In this document: positions 51,695 to 60,152 of the stretch, piece after piece | How positions within the stretch are numbered: the stretch's first letter is position 1 | Layout of the letters: each line of letters starts with the position of its first letter | Assembly (NCBI RefSeq): GCF_014836985.1 | Contig: NZ_JACSPU010000005.1 | Location: 186,001-250,000 of the forward strand | From: Planococcus wigleyi | GTDB taxonomy: Bacteria > Bacillota > Bacilli > Bacillales_A > Planococcaceae | Direction: 5' to 3' | DNA length: 64,000 nt | Program-made: the position numbers and the translations under genes | Notes under the pieces: generated by a model | What the model was told of the DNA's origin: nothing | Databases searched by the model: none | Seen by the model: the letters and a program-made list of their open reading frames with translations, nothing else

Positions 51695-51778
51695 TTAATG
51701 GAGTTGTTTGTTCTTTTTTGATGAAGCAGCATAAGCGCCTAAAAAGATAACCAACAATGCTGGAATGACTGCAACCAT
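51695..51778 (-). CDS. 27-aa membrane microprotein
   Basis: A 27-codon gene with MVAVIPALLVIFLGAYAASS followed by KKNKQLH: one hydrophobic helix and a basic tail, so a single-pass membrane peptide with the tail inside. The case for reality is a perfect AAGGAGGT ribosome binding site 7 nt before the ATG and a dedicated terminator 56 bp after the stop. It lacks a holin-like or toxin-antitoxin partner in the vicinity. Candidate roles include a membrane regulatory peptide or a type I toxin; neither can be shown from the sequence. Confidence 0.6.
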   Translation of the reverse strand: MVAVIPALLVIFLGAYAASSKKNKQLH

Positions 51779-51885
51779 GAAATTACCTCCTTGTTTCATT
51801 AGACTTGTTGATTCTAATACGCAAGTGAGACCTAAAAGTTTCAGCAACCCGGACTATGCTAAAGAGGCTATAGCAAAAGCAGCAA

Positions 51886-52200
51886 TCATGAACGGCTCTC
51901 TTCTTTACTGTAAAATTCGTATGCAAAATAGCCGACCAGCATGCCAATTCCTGACCCTAATACAATGGCGTTGCCCAACGAAATGCTGAAAATGATCCCA
52001 ACAACTACACCGAGTGCGCTACCGAAAATCATACCGAGGGGAATCAAACTGTCCAACATCGTTTGAGCTTCTGCTGGTTCTTTCTTGCCGAGCGTGCCCC
52101 GCTTTTGTTTGATTTTAAGCCGGGTGATTACAAATATAGCAATCGCTCCTACAAACACAATAGGCAAGACTATGAGGATAATTTCCATCAACGACTCCAT
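51886..52200 (-). CDS. Small membrane protein
   Basis: A 104-aa protein with three hydrophobic helices: MEIILIVLPIVFVGAIAIFV at the N-terminus, and LIPLGMIFGSALGVVVGIIF plus AIVLGSGIGMLVGYFAYEFY near the C-terminus. Glycine-zipper-like GxxxG spacing occurs in the last two. A basic cytoplasmic loop (KIKQKRGTLGKKEP) separates the first from the rest. No family was recognised. The ATG has AAGGGAG 7 nt upstream. The 27-aa gene follows 107 bp downstream on the same strand and could share its transcript. Confidence 0.7.
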   Translation of the reverse strand: MESLMEIILIVLPIVFVGAIAIFVITRLKIKQKRGTLGKKEPAEAQTMLDSLIPLGMIFGSALGVVVGIIFSISLGNAIVLGSGIGMLVGYFAYEFYSKEESRS

Positions 52201-52449
52201 TTGAAGACTCCCTTCCGAAGCGTGTGAACTCTAGCGTAACAAAAGAGACTAAAATATCAATCCTCATCCTTCTTTTTCTCACCGATTGAGGTTTCTTAAA
52301 AATAAACAATGATTCATTCTAGTACGTCTAAAGGGGGGATTTTGAGTTTAGCGCTTCAAAACAGAATATGCTCCGAATCAATAGTCTTCTTTTATACTTT
52401 TGAAGATTGGCCACGTCTTTTCACTTTCCTTCGCAAGCTTACAAATTCA
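52201..52449. other. Intergenic region
   Basis: About 250 bp without a supported gene or a clear terminator for the upstream lipoprotein gene. Confidence 0.3.
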
Positions 52450-53046
52450 TCATTCAAACAATAACACTCCGGATTCGAATATGGATAAAAACTCATCTGC
52501 TTCTACGACGCTGGCATGAGACGCTTCGACTTCGGCACGGGCTAAATCCCAAGATATATCACCATCTTCGACCTTGTGTGCTGCTCCGTATTGGACTTCA
52601 TCCGCTGCTCTTAAGCGATTGTTGACGGCATCCAACATACTGCCGCGATATGCATTTAGCGTTTGAACTTCTTCAATCGTTCCTTTAAACTCTAAGCTAC
52701 CGAGGGCCAAGCGAACCTCTCCGTATTCTGCCTCGAATTCCTCCAACTCTTCCATCAAAACATCTGCTTTATCCGCACTTAGGTCTGAAACGTACGGTTC
52801 AAAATGATCTTGCCAACTTTGATTGAACTGTTCCCGGATACGTTCGATTTCGGGTTTGGTATGTTTTTCGTAATGGTCCCAGTCGCTTTGTGGTTCCAAA
52901 TCAACCTCTTCTCCTGAGCCTTCCTCACTGATGGGATCTGAATTGGATATTCCGAGGGCATCTTGACATCCATTGACGAATAGGACAGTGACAATCAGCG
53001 GTGTCGATAGACTTAACAACCTTCTACCAGTCAATAGAAACGACAT
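52450..53046 (-). CDS. Putative lipoprotein
   Basis: A 198-aa exported protein. The signal segment RRLLSLSTPLIVTVLFVNGC ends in a lipobox-like FVNGC. The mature part begins with an acidic linker (SEEGSGEEVDLEPQSDWDHY) and is otherwise helical and acidic, for example KPEIERIREQFNQSWQDHF and DVLMEELEEFEAEYGEVRLA. No domain was recognised. It may bind peptides or cations at the membrane surface, but that is speculative. ATG at 53046 is chosen for the AAGAAGGGG site 6 nt upstream; an in-frame start 111 nt earlier has no site. It is monocistronic. Confidence 0.65.
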   Translation of the reverse strand: MSFLLTGRRLLSLSTPLIVTVLFVNGCQDALGISNSDPISEEGSGEEVDLEPQSDWDHYEKHTKPEIERIREQFNQSWQDHFEPYVSDLSADKADVLMEELEEFEAEYGEVRLALGSLEFKGTIEEVQTLNAYRGSMLDAVNNRLRAADEVQYGAAHKVEDGDISWDLARAEVEASHASVVEADEFLSIFESGVLLFE

Positions 53047-53558
53047 GTTAAACCCCTTCTTTCGATTTATACTATGTATCGGGGATTCGTTTATTGAATA
53101 GGTGCCTATTGGTTGTTTTTTTAGTTTTATTATAGTGCTTCTAATAGCATGTATCAATAATAGTTAAATCAGACTGTAGAAAAAGTCTAATCCAGATGAA
53201 TTCCGGTTGGAAGCGTTTGGTTTCAAAAAAGGGAAGACAAGCTAGGCAACAATATAAAAATAACTTGACCGATAATCACATCATTCAAGGATCCGGAGCG
53301 CAAGGCGGCGAAGGGCAAAGATATGCTCCTGCATCGCTTCGCTAGCTTCGGCGCAATCCCGCGGAAAGCGTCCGCCTGGAGCGCAGGATCCAGTATAAAT
53401 TCCGTGAAATGGATACATATTTAGGATGGCTAATTTAAATAAACTGAATATTTACATAAATTAAAGAAAAGATGTTACTATAAAGATGTTTAGACACATT
53501 TAAATGTGCCGCCTGCCATTGGATGCAACTTGTTAATCATTCGAAAGGAGGAAAAGGA
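53047..53558. other. Divergent intergenic region with palindromic repeat
   Basis: About 510 bp between the lipoprotein and E1-alpha genes. It holds a 103-bp BamHI-bounded palindromic element (53289-53391) and AT-rich promoter DNA near 53440-53490, which includes TTTACA and TATAAA hexamers at poor spacing. No small gene was supported. Confidence 0.45.
53289..53391. repeat. 103-bp GC-rich imperfect palindrome, likely dispersed intergenic repeat
   Basis: The element begins and ends with GGATCC. Its 20-bp ends are imperfect inverted repeats (GGATCCGGAGCGCAAGGCGG against the complement of CCGCCTGGAGCGCAGGATCC, about 16 of 20 matching). The interior contains GCTTCGCTAGCTTCGGCGC and the CCGCGGAAAGCGTCCGCC core, which I recall as common between genes in Bacillales. 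Base composition is sharply more GC-rich than the flanks. It is likely a non-autonomous mobile or REP-like element. Confidence 0.6.
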
Positions 53559-54572
53559 GTGACTATGTTTGAAGAAAAACAGCCCGCAGTATCCATGGAA
53601 AAAATGGTATGGATGTACGAACAGATGGTGAAAATTCGTTACTACGAAGACCAGATGGCAGAAGTGTATATGGAAGGCAAAACACCAGTATTCAATATTG
53701 GAGCTGGGACGGTACCAGGTGAAATGCATCTGGCCACTGGACAAGAACCGGCCGCAGTCGGAATCTGTGTACATTTGACAAAAGACGACACGGTGACGGC
53801 TCCCCATCGCCCCCATCATCACGCTATTGCCAAAGGCGTCGATTTAAAGAAAATGACGGCTGAAATTTTCGGAAAGGAAACCGGTCTGGGCAAAGGGAAA
53901 GGCGGACATATGCATCTTTTTGATCCTGAAGTGAAATTTTCTTGCGGCGGAATCGTCGGTGCCGGTATTCCACACGCAGTTGGCGCTGCGATGACCAGCA
54001 AAATGAAAGGAAAAGATTGGGTAGCTGTCGCTTTCATCGGTGAAGGTGCAGCGAATGCCGGAGCTTTCCACGAATCACTGAACTTGGCAGCCGTGTGGAA
54101 TTTACCGCTTATTGTAGTAGTTGAAGACAACTCATACGGCATTTCAGTACCGAAAAAATCATCTACATCCGTAGAATCAAATGACTTACGGGCGTCTGCT
54201 TACGGAATTGCAGGTGCTTACGTAAAAGACAATGATCCAATCGCCATGTACAAAGTGGCTGAGGAAGCGGTCTCAAGAGCACGCAATGGCCAAGGACCGA
54301 CCATCATCGAAATCGAAACCTACCGTTTCCTCGGCCACTTCCAGGGAGATCCAGAATTATACCGTGATCAAACTGAAGTGCCGGGGCTTCGCCAAATGGA
54401 TCCGCTCCTCAAGCTGAGAAAGATGCTGGCTGAATCCGAGAGCATCAATGAAACCGATCTGGAAACAATGGAAAAGCGCGCCAAACAAGAAGTCGATGAA
54501 GCATACCAGTTTGCAAGAGACAGCAGCTACCCTGATCCCGAATCCGCATTGAAAGATGTGTTCAGTTCATAA
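53559..54572 (+). CDS. 2-oxoacid/acetoin dehydrogenase E1 component, alpha subunit
   Basis: A 337-aa thiamine-diphosphate-dependent decarboxylase alpha subunit. It works with the beta subunit encoded next to load acyl groups on a lipoyl domain. TPP-binding motif: GEGAANAGAFHESLNLAAVW, then PLIVVVEDNSYG near residues 165-195. Other family stretches are HLATGQEPAAVGI near 58, HRPHHHAIAKG near 82, and GHMHLF near 115. The phosphorylation-loop-like YRFLGHFQGDP resembles acetoin dehydrogenase E1-alpha. GTG at 53559 has AGGAGG 7 nt upstream; ATG two codons later is an equally possible start. It is first in a three-gene operon with E1-beta and a mini-E2. The substrate (pyruvate, acetoin or a branched-chain acid) is not settled. 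Confidence 0.87.
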   Translation: MTMFEEKQPAVSMEKMVWMYEQMVKIRYYEDQMAEVYMEGKTPVFNIGAGTVPGEMHLATGQEPAAVGICVHLTKDDTVTAPHRPHHHAIAKGVDLKKMTAEIFGKETGLGKGKGGHMHLFDPEVKFSCGGIVGAGIPHAVGAAMTSKMKGKDWVAVAFIGEGAANAGAFHESLNLAAVWNLPLIVVVEDNSYGISVPKKSSTSVESNDLRASAYGIAGAYVKDNDPIAMYKVAEEAVSRARNGQGPTIIEIETYRFLGHFQGDPELYRDQTEVPGLRQMDPLLKLRKMLAESESINETDLETMEKRAKQEVDEAYQFARDSSYPDPESALKDVFSS

Positions 54573-54595
54573 ACTAGGAAAGGAGCCGATCAATT

Positions 54596-55618
54596 GTGGA
54601 AACAGCAAAAAAAAGAGTACTCACCGGCAACAAAGCTATGGCGGAAGCAATTTCGCAGGAAATGGAGCGCGATCCAAATGTCTTTGTATTAGGTGAAGAT
54701 ATCGGAAAGTATGGAGGTATATTTGGTTCGACACAAGGGTTGATTGAAAAATTTGGACCTGAGCGGGTGCTGGATACTCCTATTTCCGAAACCGCCTTTA
54801 TCGGAGCTGCCATTGGCGCCGCCGCAGAAGGCATGCGGCCGATTGCAGAATTGATGTTTGTCGATTTTTTTGGCGTATGCATGGATCAAATCTATAACCA
54901 TATGGCAAAAATCCCTTATATGTCGGGCGGCAATGTTAAACTGCCGATGGTGCTTATGACTGCAGTCGGCGGAGGCTACCGGGATGCTGGACAACATTCG
55001 CAAACCCTTTATGCAACATTCGCCCATATGCCAGGGATGAAAGTCGTCGCACCGTCTAATCCATATGATTTAAAAGGCATGATGGTGTCAGCGATCCGAG
55101 ACGACAATCCGGTTGTTTTCATGTTCCATAAATCACTCCAAGGACTGGGCTGGATGGAGCAGTTAGACGCAGCCGTAGACAATGTTCCTGAGGACTCCTA
55201 TACTGTTCCGTTGAATAAAGCAAAAGTCGTCCGGGAAGGAAAAGACGTAACGATTGTCGGCATTCAAATGATGACCCATTACGCAGTCGAAGCTGCAGAA
55301 CGCCTCGCCCAAGAAGGAATCGAAGCTGAAGTCATTGACTTAAGGTCACTGGCACCCATTGATAAAGACACCATCATTGAGTCCGTCAAGAAAACACATC
55401 GTCTTCTCATCGTCGATGAAGATTACCTGTCCTATGGTATGACCGCAGAAGTTTCAGCAATTATAGCTGAAGAAGCATTTTTTGAAATGGAAGCGCCGAT
55501 CAGCCGGCTGGCCATTCCCGATGTACCGATTCCGTATAGCGGCGTTCTGGAAGACTTCGTGATTCCGGGACCGAATAAAATCTATGAGCAAGTAAAAAAA
55601 ATGATGGCTGAAGCCTAG
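54596..55618 (+). CDS. 2-oxoacid/acetoin dehydrogenase E1 component, beta subunit
   Basis: A 340-aa transketolase-like subunit that completes the E1 heterotetramer. Motifs are NKAMAEAISQEMERDPNVFV, LGEDIGKYGGIFGSTQGL near residue 35, RVLDTPISETAFIGAAIGAA near 57, and GGGYRDAGQHSQTLYATFAH near 122. It also has VVAPSNPYDLKGMM near 148 and VIDLRSLAPIDKDTI near 242. The GTG start follows AAAGGAG by about 10 nt and comes 23 bp after the E1-alpha stop. The mini-E2 gene follows 19 bp downstream. No E3 (lipoamide dehydrogenase) is in the window, so E3 must be shared with another complex. Confidence 0.9.
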   Translation: METAKKRVLTGNKAMAEAISQEMERDPNVFVLGEDIGKYGGIFGSTQGLIEKFGPERVLDTPISETAFIGAAIGAAAEGMRPIAELMFVDFFGVCMDQIYNHMAKIPYMSGGNVKLPMVLMTAVGGGYRDAGQHSQTLYATFAHMPGMKVVAPSNPYDLKGMMVSAIRDDNPVVFMFHKSLQGLGWMEQLDAAVDNVPEDSYTVPLNKAKVVREGKDVTIVGIQMMTHYAVEAAERLAQEGIEAEVIDLRSLAPIDKDTIIESVKKTHRLLIVDEDYLSYGMTAEVSAIIAEEAFFEMEAPISRLAIPDVPIPYSGVLEDFVIPGPNKIYEQVKKMMAEA

Positions 55619-55637
55619 TGACTCTGGAGGTGCTGGA

Positions 55638-56093
55638 ATGATTGAAATCCGATTGCCGCAGTTGGCGGAGGATGTGAATGAAAGCCTGATGGTTCTCTGG
55701 TTTGTGTCAGTTGGCGATTTCGTGGAAAAAGGACAGCCATTGGTGGAAATCCAGACCGAAAAAGCTGTTTCCGAAATCACAGCCGAAAGCAGCGGAACCA
55801 TCCAGGAAATCGCGGTAAAACGAGGAGACTCCGCAAAAGTTGGCGATGTGCTGGCAACCATTGATCCTGACGGGGTTTCTGGAAAAGGAGCAACCGCCCA
55901 AGATGAAAAGCCGGCACGGGAAACCAAAGTCGAAACGAGTTCTACTAGCCAGGCATCCAATAATTTCGTACGGGTATCGCCGAGGCTCCGTAGGCTTGCA
56001 AAAGATCTGGGTGTCAATCTGGAGACTGTAAAAGGGTCTGGACCCCAGGGCAATATCACGGAAGAAGATATCCGGGATGAATCAGGGCTTTAA
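55638..56093 (+). CDS. Mini-E2: lipoyl domain plus peripheral-subunit-binding domain, no acyltransferase core
   Basis: A 151-aa protein. Residues 1-78 are a lipoyl/biotinyl domain with the modifiable Lys42 in QTEKAVSEI and the Gly of VKRGDSAKVGDVL. An Ala/Thr-rich linker (GATAQDEKPARETKVETSST) follows. Residues 110-148 are an E3/E1-binding domain (VRVSPRLRRLAKDLGVNLET, then GSGPQGNITEEDI). Translation then stops at TAA, with a terminator 29 bp on. The roughly 230-residue catalytic acyltransferase domain of a normal E2 is absent, and no remnant follows. ATG has a GGAGGTG site about 6 nt upstream. It may carry acyl groups to another acceptor enzyme, or be a deletion product kept for carrier function. 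Confidence 0.85.
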   Translation: MIEIRLPQLAEDVNESLMVLWFVSVGDFVEKGQPLVEIQTEKAVSEITAESSGTIQEIAVKRGDSAKVGDVLATIDPDGVSGKGATAQDEKPARETKVETSSTSQASNNFVRVSPRLRRLAKDLGVNLETVKGSGPQGNITEEDIRDESGL

Positions 56094-56121
56094 AGTTGCA
56101 TAACAAATGCTATTTCAAAAA

Positions 56122-56164
56122 AAATGCCGAACTTCGCGCTGTTTCTGCGCAAAGTTCGGCATTT
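56122..56164. terminator. Bidirectional terminator
   Basis: AAATGCCGAACTT-GCGC and GCGC-AAGTTCGGCATTT form a stem between the convergent mini-E2 and DJ-1-family genes. The T tract is strongest on the minus strand. Confidence 0.82.
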
Positions 56165-56199
56165 CTGGTGTTGATGAGAAGTTCCATCACCCGGATTTC

Positions 56200-56868
56200 C
56201 TATTTAGTTCTTTTATCGAAAGCTTTCACCAATTCCTCAGCCAGTGCTTCAGAAGAAAACGGGTCACGGCCGGTCACCAATTGATCATTGCCCCAGACCA
56301 CTTTTTGCTCAGCGGAATAGTTAGCCACTTTGCTCATTTCACCTTCCAAGCTGAATGGCAGGATTGCCGGAAGGCCTTCCGGTTCAACCGCTTCCGGATA
56401 CCCGGTTACGTCCAAGCCGGAAATGATGCTCTTGCCATCGGGACGTGTTGTCCAAAGCAATGGAGCGGGTCCGTGGCAAACCGCTGAAACAATGTTTCCG
56501 TTGTCGTAAACGGCATTGATGATTTTATGCAAGGTTTCATCTTTAGCCAGGTCATACATCGCTCCATGGCCTCCGACGATAAATATTGCGTCGTATTCTT
56601 CCGGATTGATTTCCGAAAGTTTTTTTGTGTCATCTGCTAATCCCGATTCATAAATTTTTTTGTATTTGCCGTCTGGATCATAATCTTCACTGATGCTCGC
56701 TTGGTCAAGTGTCGGTTTCCCACCTTTTGGTGAAGCCAGGTCGACTTGATGTCCTGCGTTCTGAAATACTTCCATCGGCGCAAATAATTCTTCGGCCCAC
56801 CAGCCGGTTTCGTAATTATTTTCTGTATCCGTATGTCCACTTGATAGAACTGCTAACACTTTAGCCAT
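56200..56868 (-). CDS. DJ-1/PfpI family protein (HchA-like type 1 glutamine amidotransferase fold)
   Basis: A 222-aa cytoplasmic protein of the DJ-1/Hsp31 class. The nucleophile is the Cys in NIVSAVCHGPAPLL near residue 127. The catalytic neighbourhood includes ETGWWAEELFAPMEVF near 18, VDLASPKGGKPTLDQAS near 42, and FIVGGHGAMYDLAKD near 93. Relatives include glyoxalase III/deglycase-type enzymes and stress chaperones; which activity applies is unknown. ATG at 56868 has GAGGAGG 9 nt upstream and is preferred to a codon 18 nt earlier. It is monocistronic and converges on the mini-E2 gene. Confidence 0.88.
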   Translation of the reverse strand: MAKVLAVLSSGHTDTENNYETGWWAEELFAPMEVFQNAGHQVDLASPKGGKPTLDQASISEDYDPDGKYKKIYESGLADDTKKLSEINPEEYDAIFIVGGHGAMYDLAKDETLHKIINAVYDNGNIVSAVCHGPAPLLWTTRPDGKSIISGLDVTGYPEAVEPEGLPAILPFSLEGEMSKVANYSAEQKVVWGNDQLVTGRDPFSSEALAEELVKAFDKRTK

Positions 56869-56978
56869 TTTTAATTTCCTCCTCAAGTTTATAAATCATC
56901 CTAATACTAGGCTTTCCCGAATGTTTTTCGCTTCAAACAAACTGACAATTCTTGCATTTTTCTCAGCTAGTGAAAAAA

Positions 56979-59249
56979 CTACTCTCCCATACCTTCTCTC
57001 AGCCACTTCGCCGTCACAGTTTCGGCCTTGAGCATGTCTCCCGGTGTTCCTTCAAACAGGACTTCTCCGCCATTTTTTCCTCCGCCTGGCCCCATTTCGA
57101 TGACCCAGTCGCTCGCAGCGATTAAGTTTAAATTGTGTTCAATAATGATGACGGAATTCCCCTTGTTGACGAGCCTTTGGAAAACGTCCAATAGTTTTTC
57201 ATTGTCTTTAGTGTGCAAGCCTAAAGATGGTTCATCCAACAGATAGATTTGTCCTTCTTTTTTCAGGTGGCTGGCCAGTTTGAGTCGCTGCACTTCTCCA
57301 CCGCTCAACGAACTGGTCGTCTGCCCGAGTGTCAGGTACCCCAATCCGACATCTTTTAATGTATCTACTTTCTTGACGATTTTCGGCATATCTAAATACT
57401 GATTGGTTTCATCGATTGTCAGTTCCAGAATTTCCACAATATTTTTTCCGTTGTATCGATAAGACAGGGCTTCATCTGAATACCGCGTACCTTTACATGC
57501 TTCACATGTTACAGTAACGGGATCTGCAAAAGCCACGTCCGGTGTAGTGACGCCTTTGCCTTCACAGACAGGGCAAGCCCCCGCTGAATTAAAGCTGAAC
57601 AATCCCACCGGCTGTCCTGTTTCTTTTGACAGAATCGATCGAATGTCATCCATAATCCCCATGTAGGTCGCGAGTGTCGAACGGCTGGACGTTCCGATGC
57701 TGCCTTGGCTCACCAAGATGGTTTCCGGATACTTCTCTGCAAACGCGCCAAACAGCAACGAACTCTTGCCGGAACCTGAAACACCGCAGACCGAGATCAG
57801 GACATTCTTTGGAATTTCCACGCTTACATCTTTTAAGTTGTTGGCTGAAGCATTCTTTATGGAGAAGCTGTTTTCTGCTCTTCTCGGATTTTGATTGATT
57901 GTCAATTTATGGTCTAAATTCGTGATGGCTGAAGCTTTTTTCAAGCCTTCCAGTTCGCCTTGGTACACCACATCCCCGCCGCTCACTCCCGCACCGGCGC
58001 CCATTTCGATGATTTCATCTGCAGTTTTGATGACGGCTAAATTGTGCTCGATGACCACTACGGTATTGTAGTTGTCCCGTAAACTTTTCAGCATCTTCGT
58101 CAGCATTTCGATTTCTTCCGGATGAAGCCCTGCACTGGGTTCATCGAAAATATAAGTGATGTTATTTAAACTGCTTCCTAAATGGCGGGCAATTTTCACG
58201 CGCTGTGCCTCTCCACCGGAAAGTGTGCCCATTTTTCGTTTCAGACTCAAATAACCCAAGCCCAAGTCCACCAATTGTCTGACGTTAGGCAATACTTGCT
58301 GGGCAATTGATTTTCCGACGGGATCTTGGATTTTCGCCAGTTCCTCCAGCAAATCCGTCAGTTCCAAATGGTCATAATGGGCGATATTCAACCCGTTGAT
58401 TTTGCATTCCAGCACTTTTGGATTCAATCCTGAACCTTCGCACGTTGGACACGCTGTGTGCGTGGTCATTGCCAAGACATCTTCCTGAGACGTTATTTTC
58501 AATTTCGTGAGGTCCCGGTTAATGTACAGGCGAATAAACCGGGGAAGGATGCCGTCCCATTCGATGTCTCTATTGCCTACTTTGTAATAATAAGTGCTGA
58601 ATGCCCGCTCGCCTTCCGGCGGTCCGTAGACTAAAAGATTGTATTTTTCTTCCGAGAAATCTTTGATGGGGAGATCAGGATCGAACAACCCGCCATCCAC
58701 CATCCATCTGCCTTGCCAGCCAGGCGGCGCCAACGGCTTGAATCTCACTGCGGAATCCCTGAGCGACTTCGTGTGATCGATGAGTTTGGTGATATCCGGC
58801 GCAACGATTTCTCCGTATCCGCTGCATTCCGGACATTTTCCAAAAGAACTGTCACTGGAAAACTCCGTTGCTGAACCAATCGATGGGCTGCCGATCCGTG
58901 AAAACAGCAGCCGAATCAACGGATCAATGTCCATGTACGTGCCAACCGTTGAACGCACATTGCCTCTTACCGGTTTCTGTTCCACGACAACGACCGGGCT
59001 CAAATGCTGCATCAAATCGGCATGCGGCCTTTCGTACCTCGGCATCTGGTGTCTGACATACAACGGGTAGTTCAAAGTCATTTGCCTTCTGCTCTCGGTT
59101 GCCAAAGTATCAAAGACGACGGAACTTTTCCCTGAACCCGACAGACCGGTAAAGACATTGATTTTCTCTTTCGGGATATTTAAATCAATGTTTTTTAAGT
59201 TATTTTCTTGTAGCCCTCTTAAAATGATTTCGTCTCTTTTTTCTGTCAC
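56979..59249 (-). CDS. UvrA-like ABC ATPase (class II/III, drug-resistance or repair paralogue)
   Basis: A 756-aa protein with two ABC halves in UvrA arrangement, shorter than the 940-aa housekeeping UvrA. NBD1: Walker A GLSGSGKSS near residue 35, signature LSGGEAQRVKIARHLGSS, Walker B IFDEPSAGLHPEE. NBD2: Walker A GVSGSGKSS near 490, signature SLSGGEVQRLKLASHL, Walker B LLDEPSLGLH. Zinc-finger pairs CPEC, CPTC, CPVC and CEAC are present. The reduced length fits UvrA2-type paralogues, which lack the UvrB-binding domain and are often linked to resistance to DNA-binding drugs. GTG at 59249 has AAAAGGAG 9 nt upstream, better than the TTG 21 nt earlier. It is monocistronic. Confidence 0.88.
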   Translation of the reverse strand: MTEKRDEIILRGLQENNLKNIDLNIPKEKINVFTGLSGSGKSSVVFDTLATESRRQMTLNYPLYVRHQMPRYERPHADLMQHLSPVVVVEQKPVRGNVRSTVGTYMDIDPLIRLLFSRIGSPSIGSATEFSSDSSFGKCPECSGYGEIVAPDITKLIDHTKSLRDSAVRFKPLAPPGWQGRWMVDGGLFDPDLPIKDFSEEKYNLLVYGPPEGERAFSTYYYKVGNRDIEWDGILPRFIRLYINRDLTKLKITSQEDVLAMTTHTACPTCEGSGLNPKVLECKINGLNIAHYDHLELTDLLEELAKIQDPVGKSIAQQVLPNVRQLVDLGLGYLSLKRKMGTLSGGEAQRVKIARHLGSSLNNITYIFDEPSAGLHPEEIEMLTKMLKSLRDNYNTVVVIEHNLAVIKTADEIIEMGAGAGVSGGDVVYQGELEGLKKASAITNLDHKLTINQNPRRAENSFSIKNASANNLKDVSVEIPKNVLISVCGVSGSGKSSLLFGAFAEKYPETILVSQGSIGTSSRSTLATYMGIMDDIRSILSKETGQPVGLFSFNSAGACPVCEGKGVTTPDVAFADPVTVTCEACKGTRYSDEALSYRYNGKNIVEILELTIDETNQYLDMPKIVKKVDTLKDVGLGYLTLGQTTSSLSGGEVQRLKLASHLKKEGQIYLLDEPSLGLHTKDNEKLLDVFQRLVNKGNSVIIIEHNLNLIAASDWVIEMGPGGGKNGGEVLFEGTPGDMLKAETVTAKWLREGMGE

Positions 59250-59367
59250 ACTAACATTCTCCTTTTTCAATCAAATCCAGGAATTACCCTACTACTAAAA
59301 GCTTTCCCTATTTTGGATGGGTTCACACAACTGTCTCTCTGGTTATGAGGAAGGCGAATATAAAAAA

Positions 59368-59397
59368 CACACCCGCAACAAGAAGGTTGCGGGTGTG
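59368..59397 (-). terminator. Terminator of the ABC-2 transporter genes
   Basis: CACACCCGCAAC and GTTGCGGGTGTG flank a 6-nt loop. The minus strand continues into TTTTTTATATT. It lies 45 bp after the permease stop. Confidence 0.85.
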
Positions 59398-59441
59398 AGA
59401 CTATAAAAGAAAAAACTCAGATAGTGGCTCTCTTCATTTCT

Positions 59442-60152
59442 TTAACGATCCATCAAACGTTTTTTATACAGGACAAACGAAATCACAGTCAACACAATCG
59501 CCCATATGGAAATAATAACCAAATTCATGATCAGTTCATTGGTCGTCGCTCCGATTTCCAAAGCATTCAGCAATTCACTCAATTGGCTGCTCGGTAAATA
59601 GCGCAGGACTTTCACAAACGGGTAATCTTCTTCAAATACCAAAGCGAATGGCCCCATGGTAAAGATGATCAATACCGGGAAAATCGAAAGGGACGCTTCA
59701 ATCAAAGTTTTTGAATACAAACCGCAAATGGTCCCGACTGCCGTATAAAGCAGAATGGAAATGCCTATCGCCGCCACTAGCACCATCATATTCGATGTAT
59801 CGTAACCGAAGATGTACGTCGAAAGCGCCAGCACGGCCGCGGAAATGATGAATACAAGTGCGCTTTTCCCAATCAGCACATCCAGCATAGAAGCCGGTGT
59901 CATCATCAGCGAACGCAGCGTGTTGCGTTCTTTCTCCTCAGCAATCAAACAAGCCTGGACAAAACTGGTGAGCATCGCCAACGAAAAGTTTATGACAAAC
60001 GCATACATAGTGGCTTGTTCAGCACCATCTGAACGGTACATAAAGGCGAAAAGCAATGGGAATAAGATCATGACTGAAATTGCGTAGTTTCTGGAAAACT
60101 CTTTATAATCTTTGACTATTATGGCTTGGATCCGTTTCAATGACACGTTCAT
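59442..60152 (-). CDS. ABC-2 type transporter permease
   Basis: A 236-aa integral membrane protein with six helices, the permease half of an ABC exporter. Typical ABC-2 features are the N-terminal amphipathic IVKDYKEFSRN, the first helix YAISVMILFPLLFAFMY, and the coupling segment EEKERNTLRSLMMTPASMLD near residue 73. The last helices end in a short basic tail (YKKRLMDR). The ATG overlaps the stop of the ATPase gene in ATGA, so the two are coupled and form one transporter. The substrate is unknown; exporters with LytTR regulators often handle antimicrobial peptides, drugs or membrane stress. Confidence 0.87.
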   Translation of the reverse strand: MNVSLKRIQAIIVKDYKEFSRNYAISVMILFPLLFAFMYRSDGAEQATMYAFVINFSLAMLTSFVQACLIAEEKERNTLRSLMMTPASMLDVLIGKSALVFIISAAVLALSTYIFGYDTSNMMVLVAAIGISILLYTAVGTICGLYSKTLIEASLSIFPVLIIFTMGPFALVFEEDYPFVKVLRYLPSSQLSELLNALEIGATTNELIMNLVIISIWAIVLTVISFVLYKKRLMDR

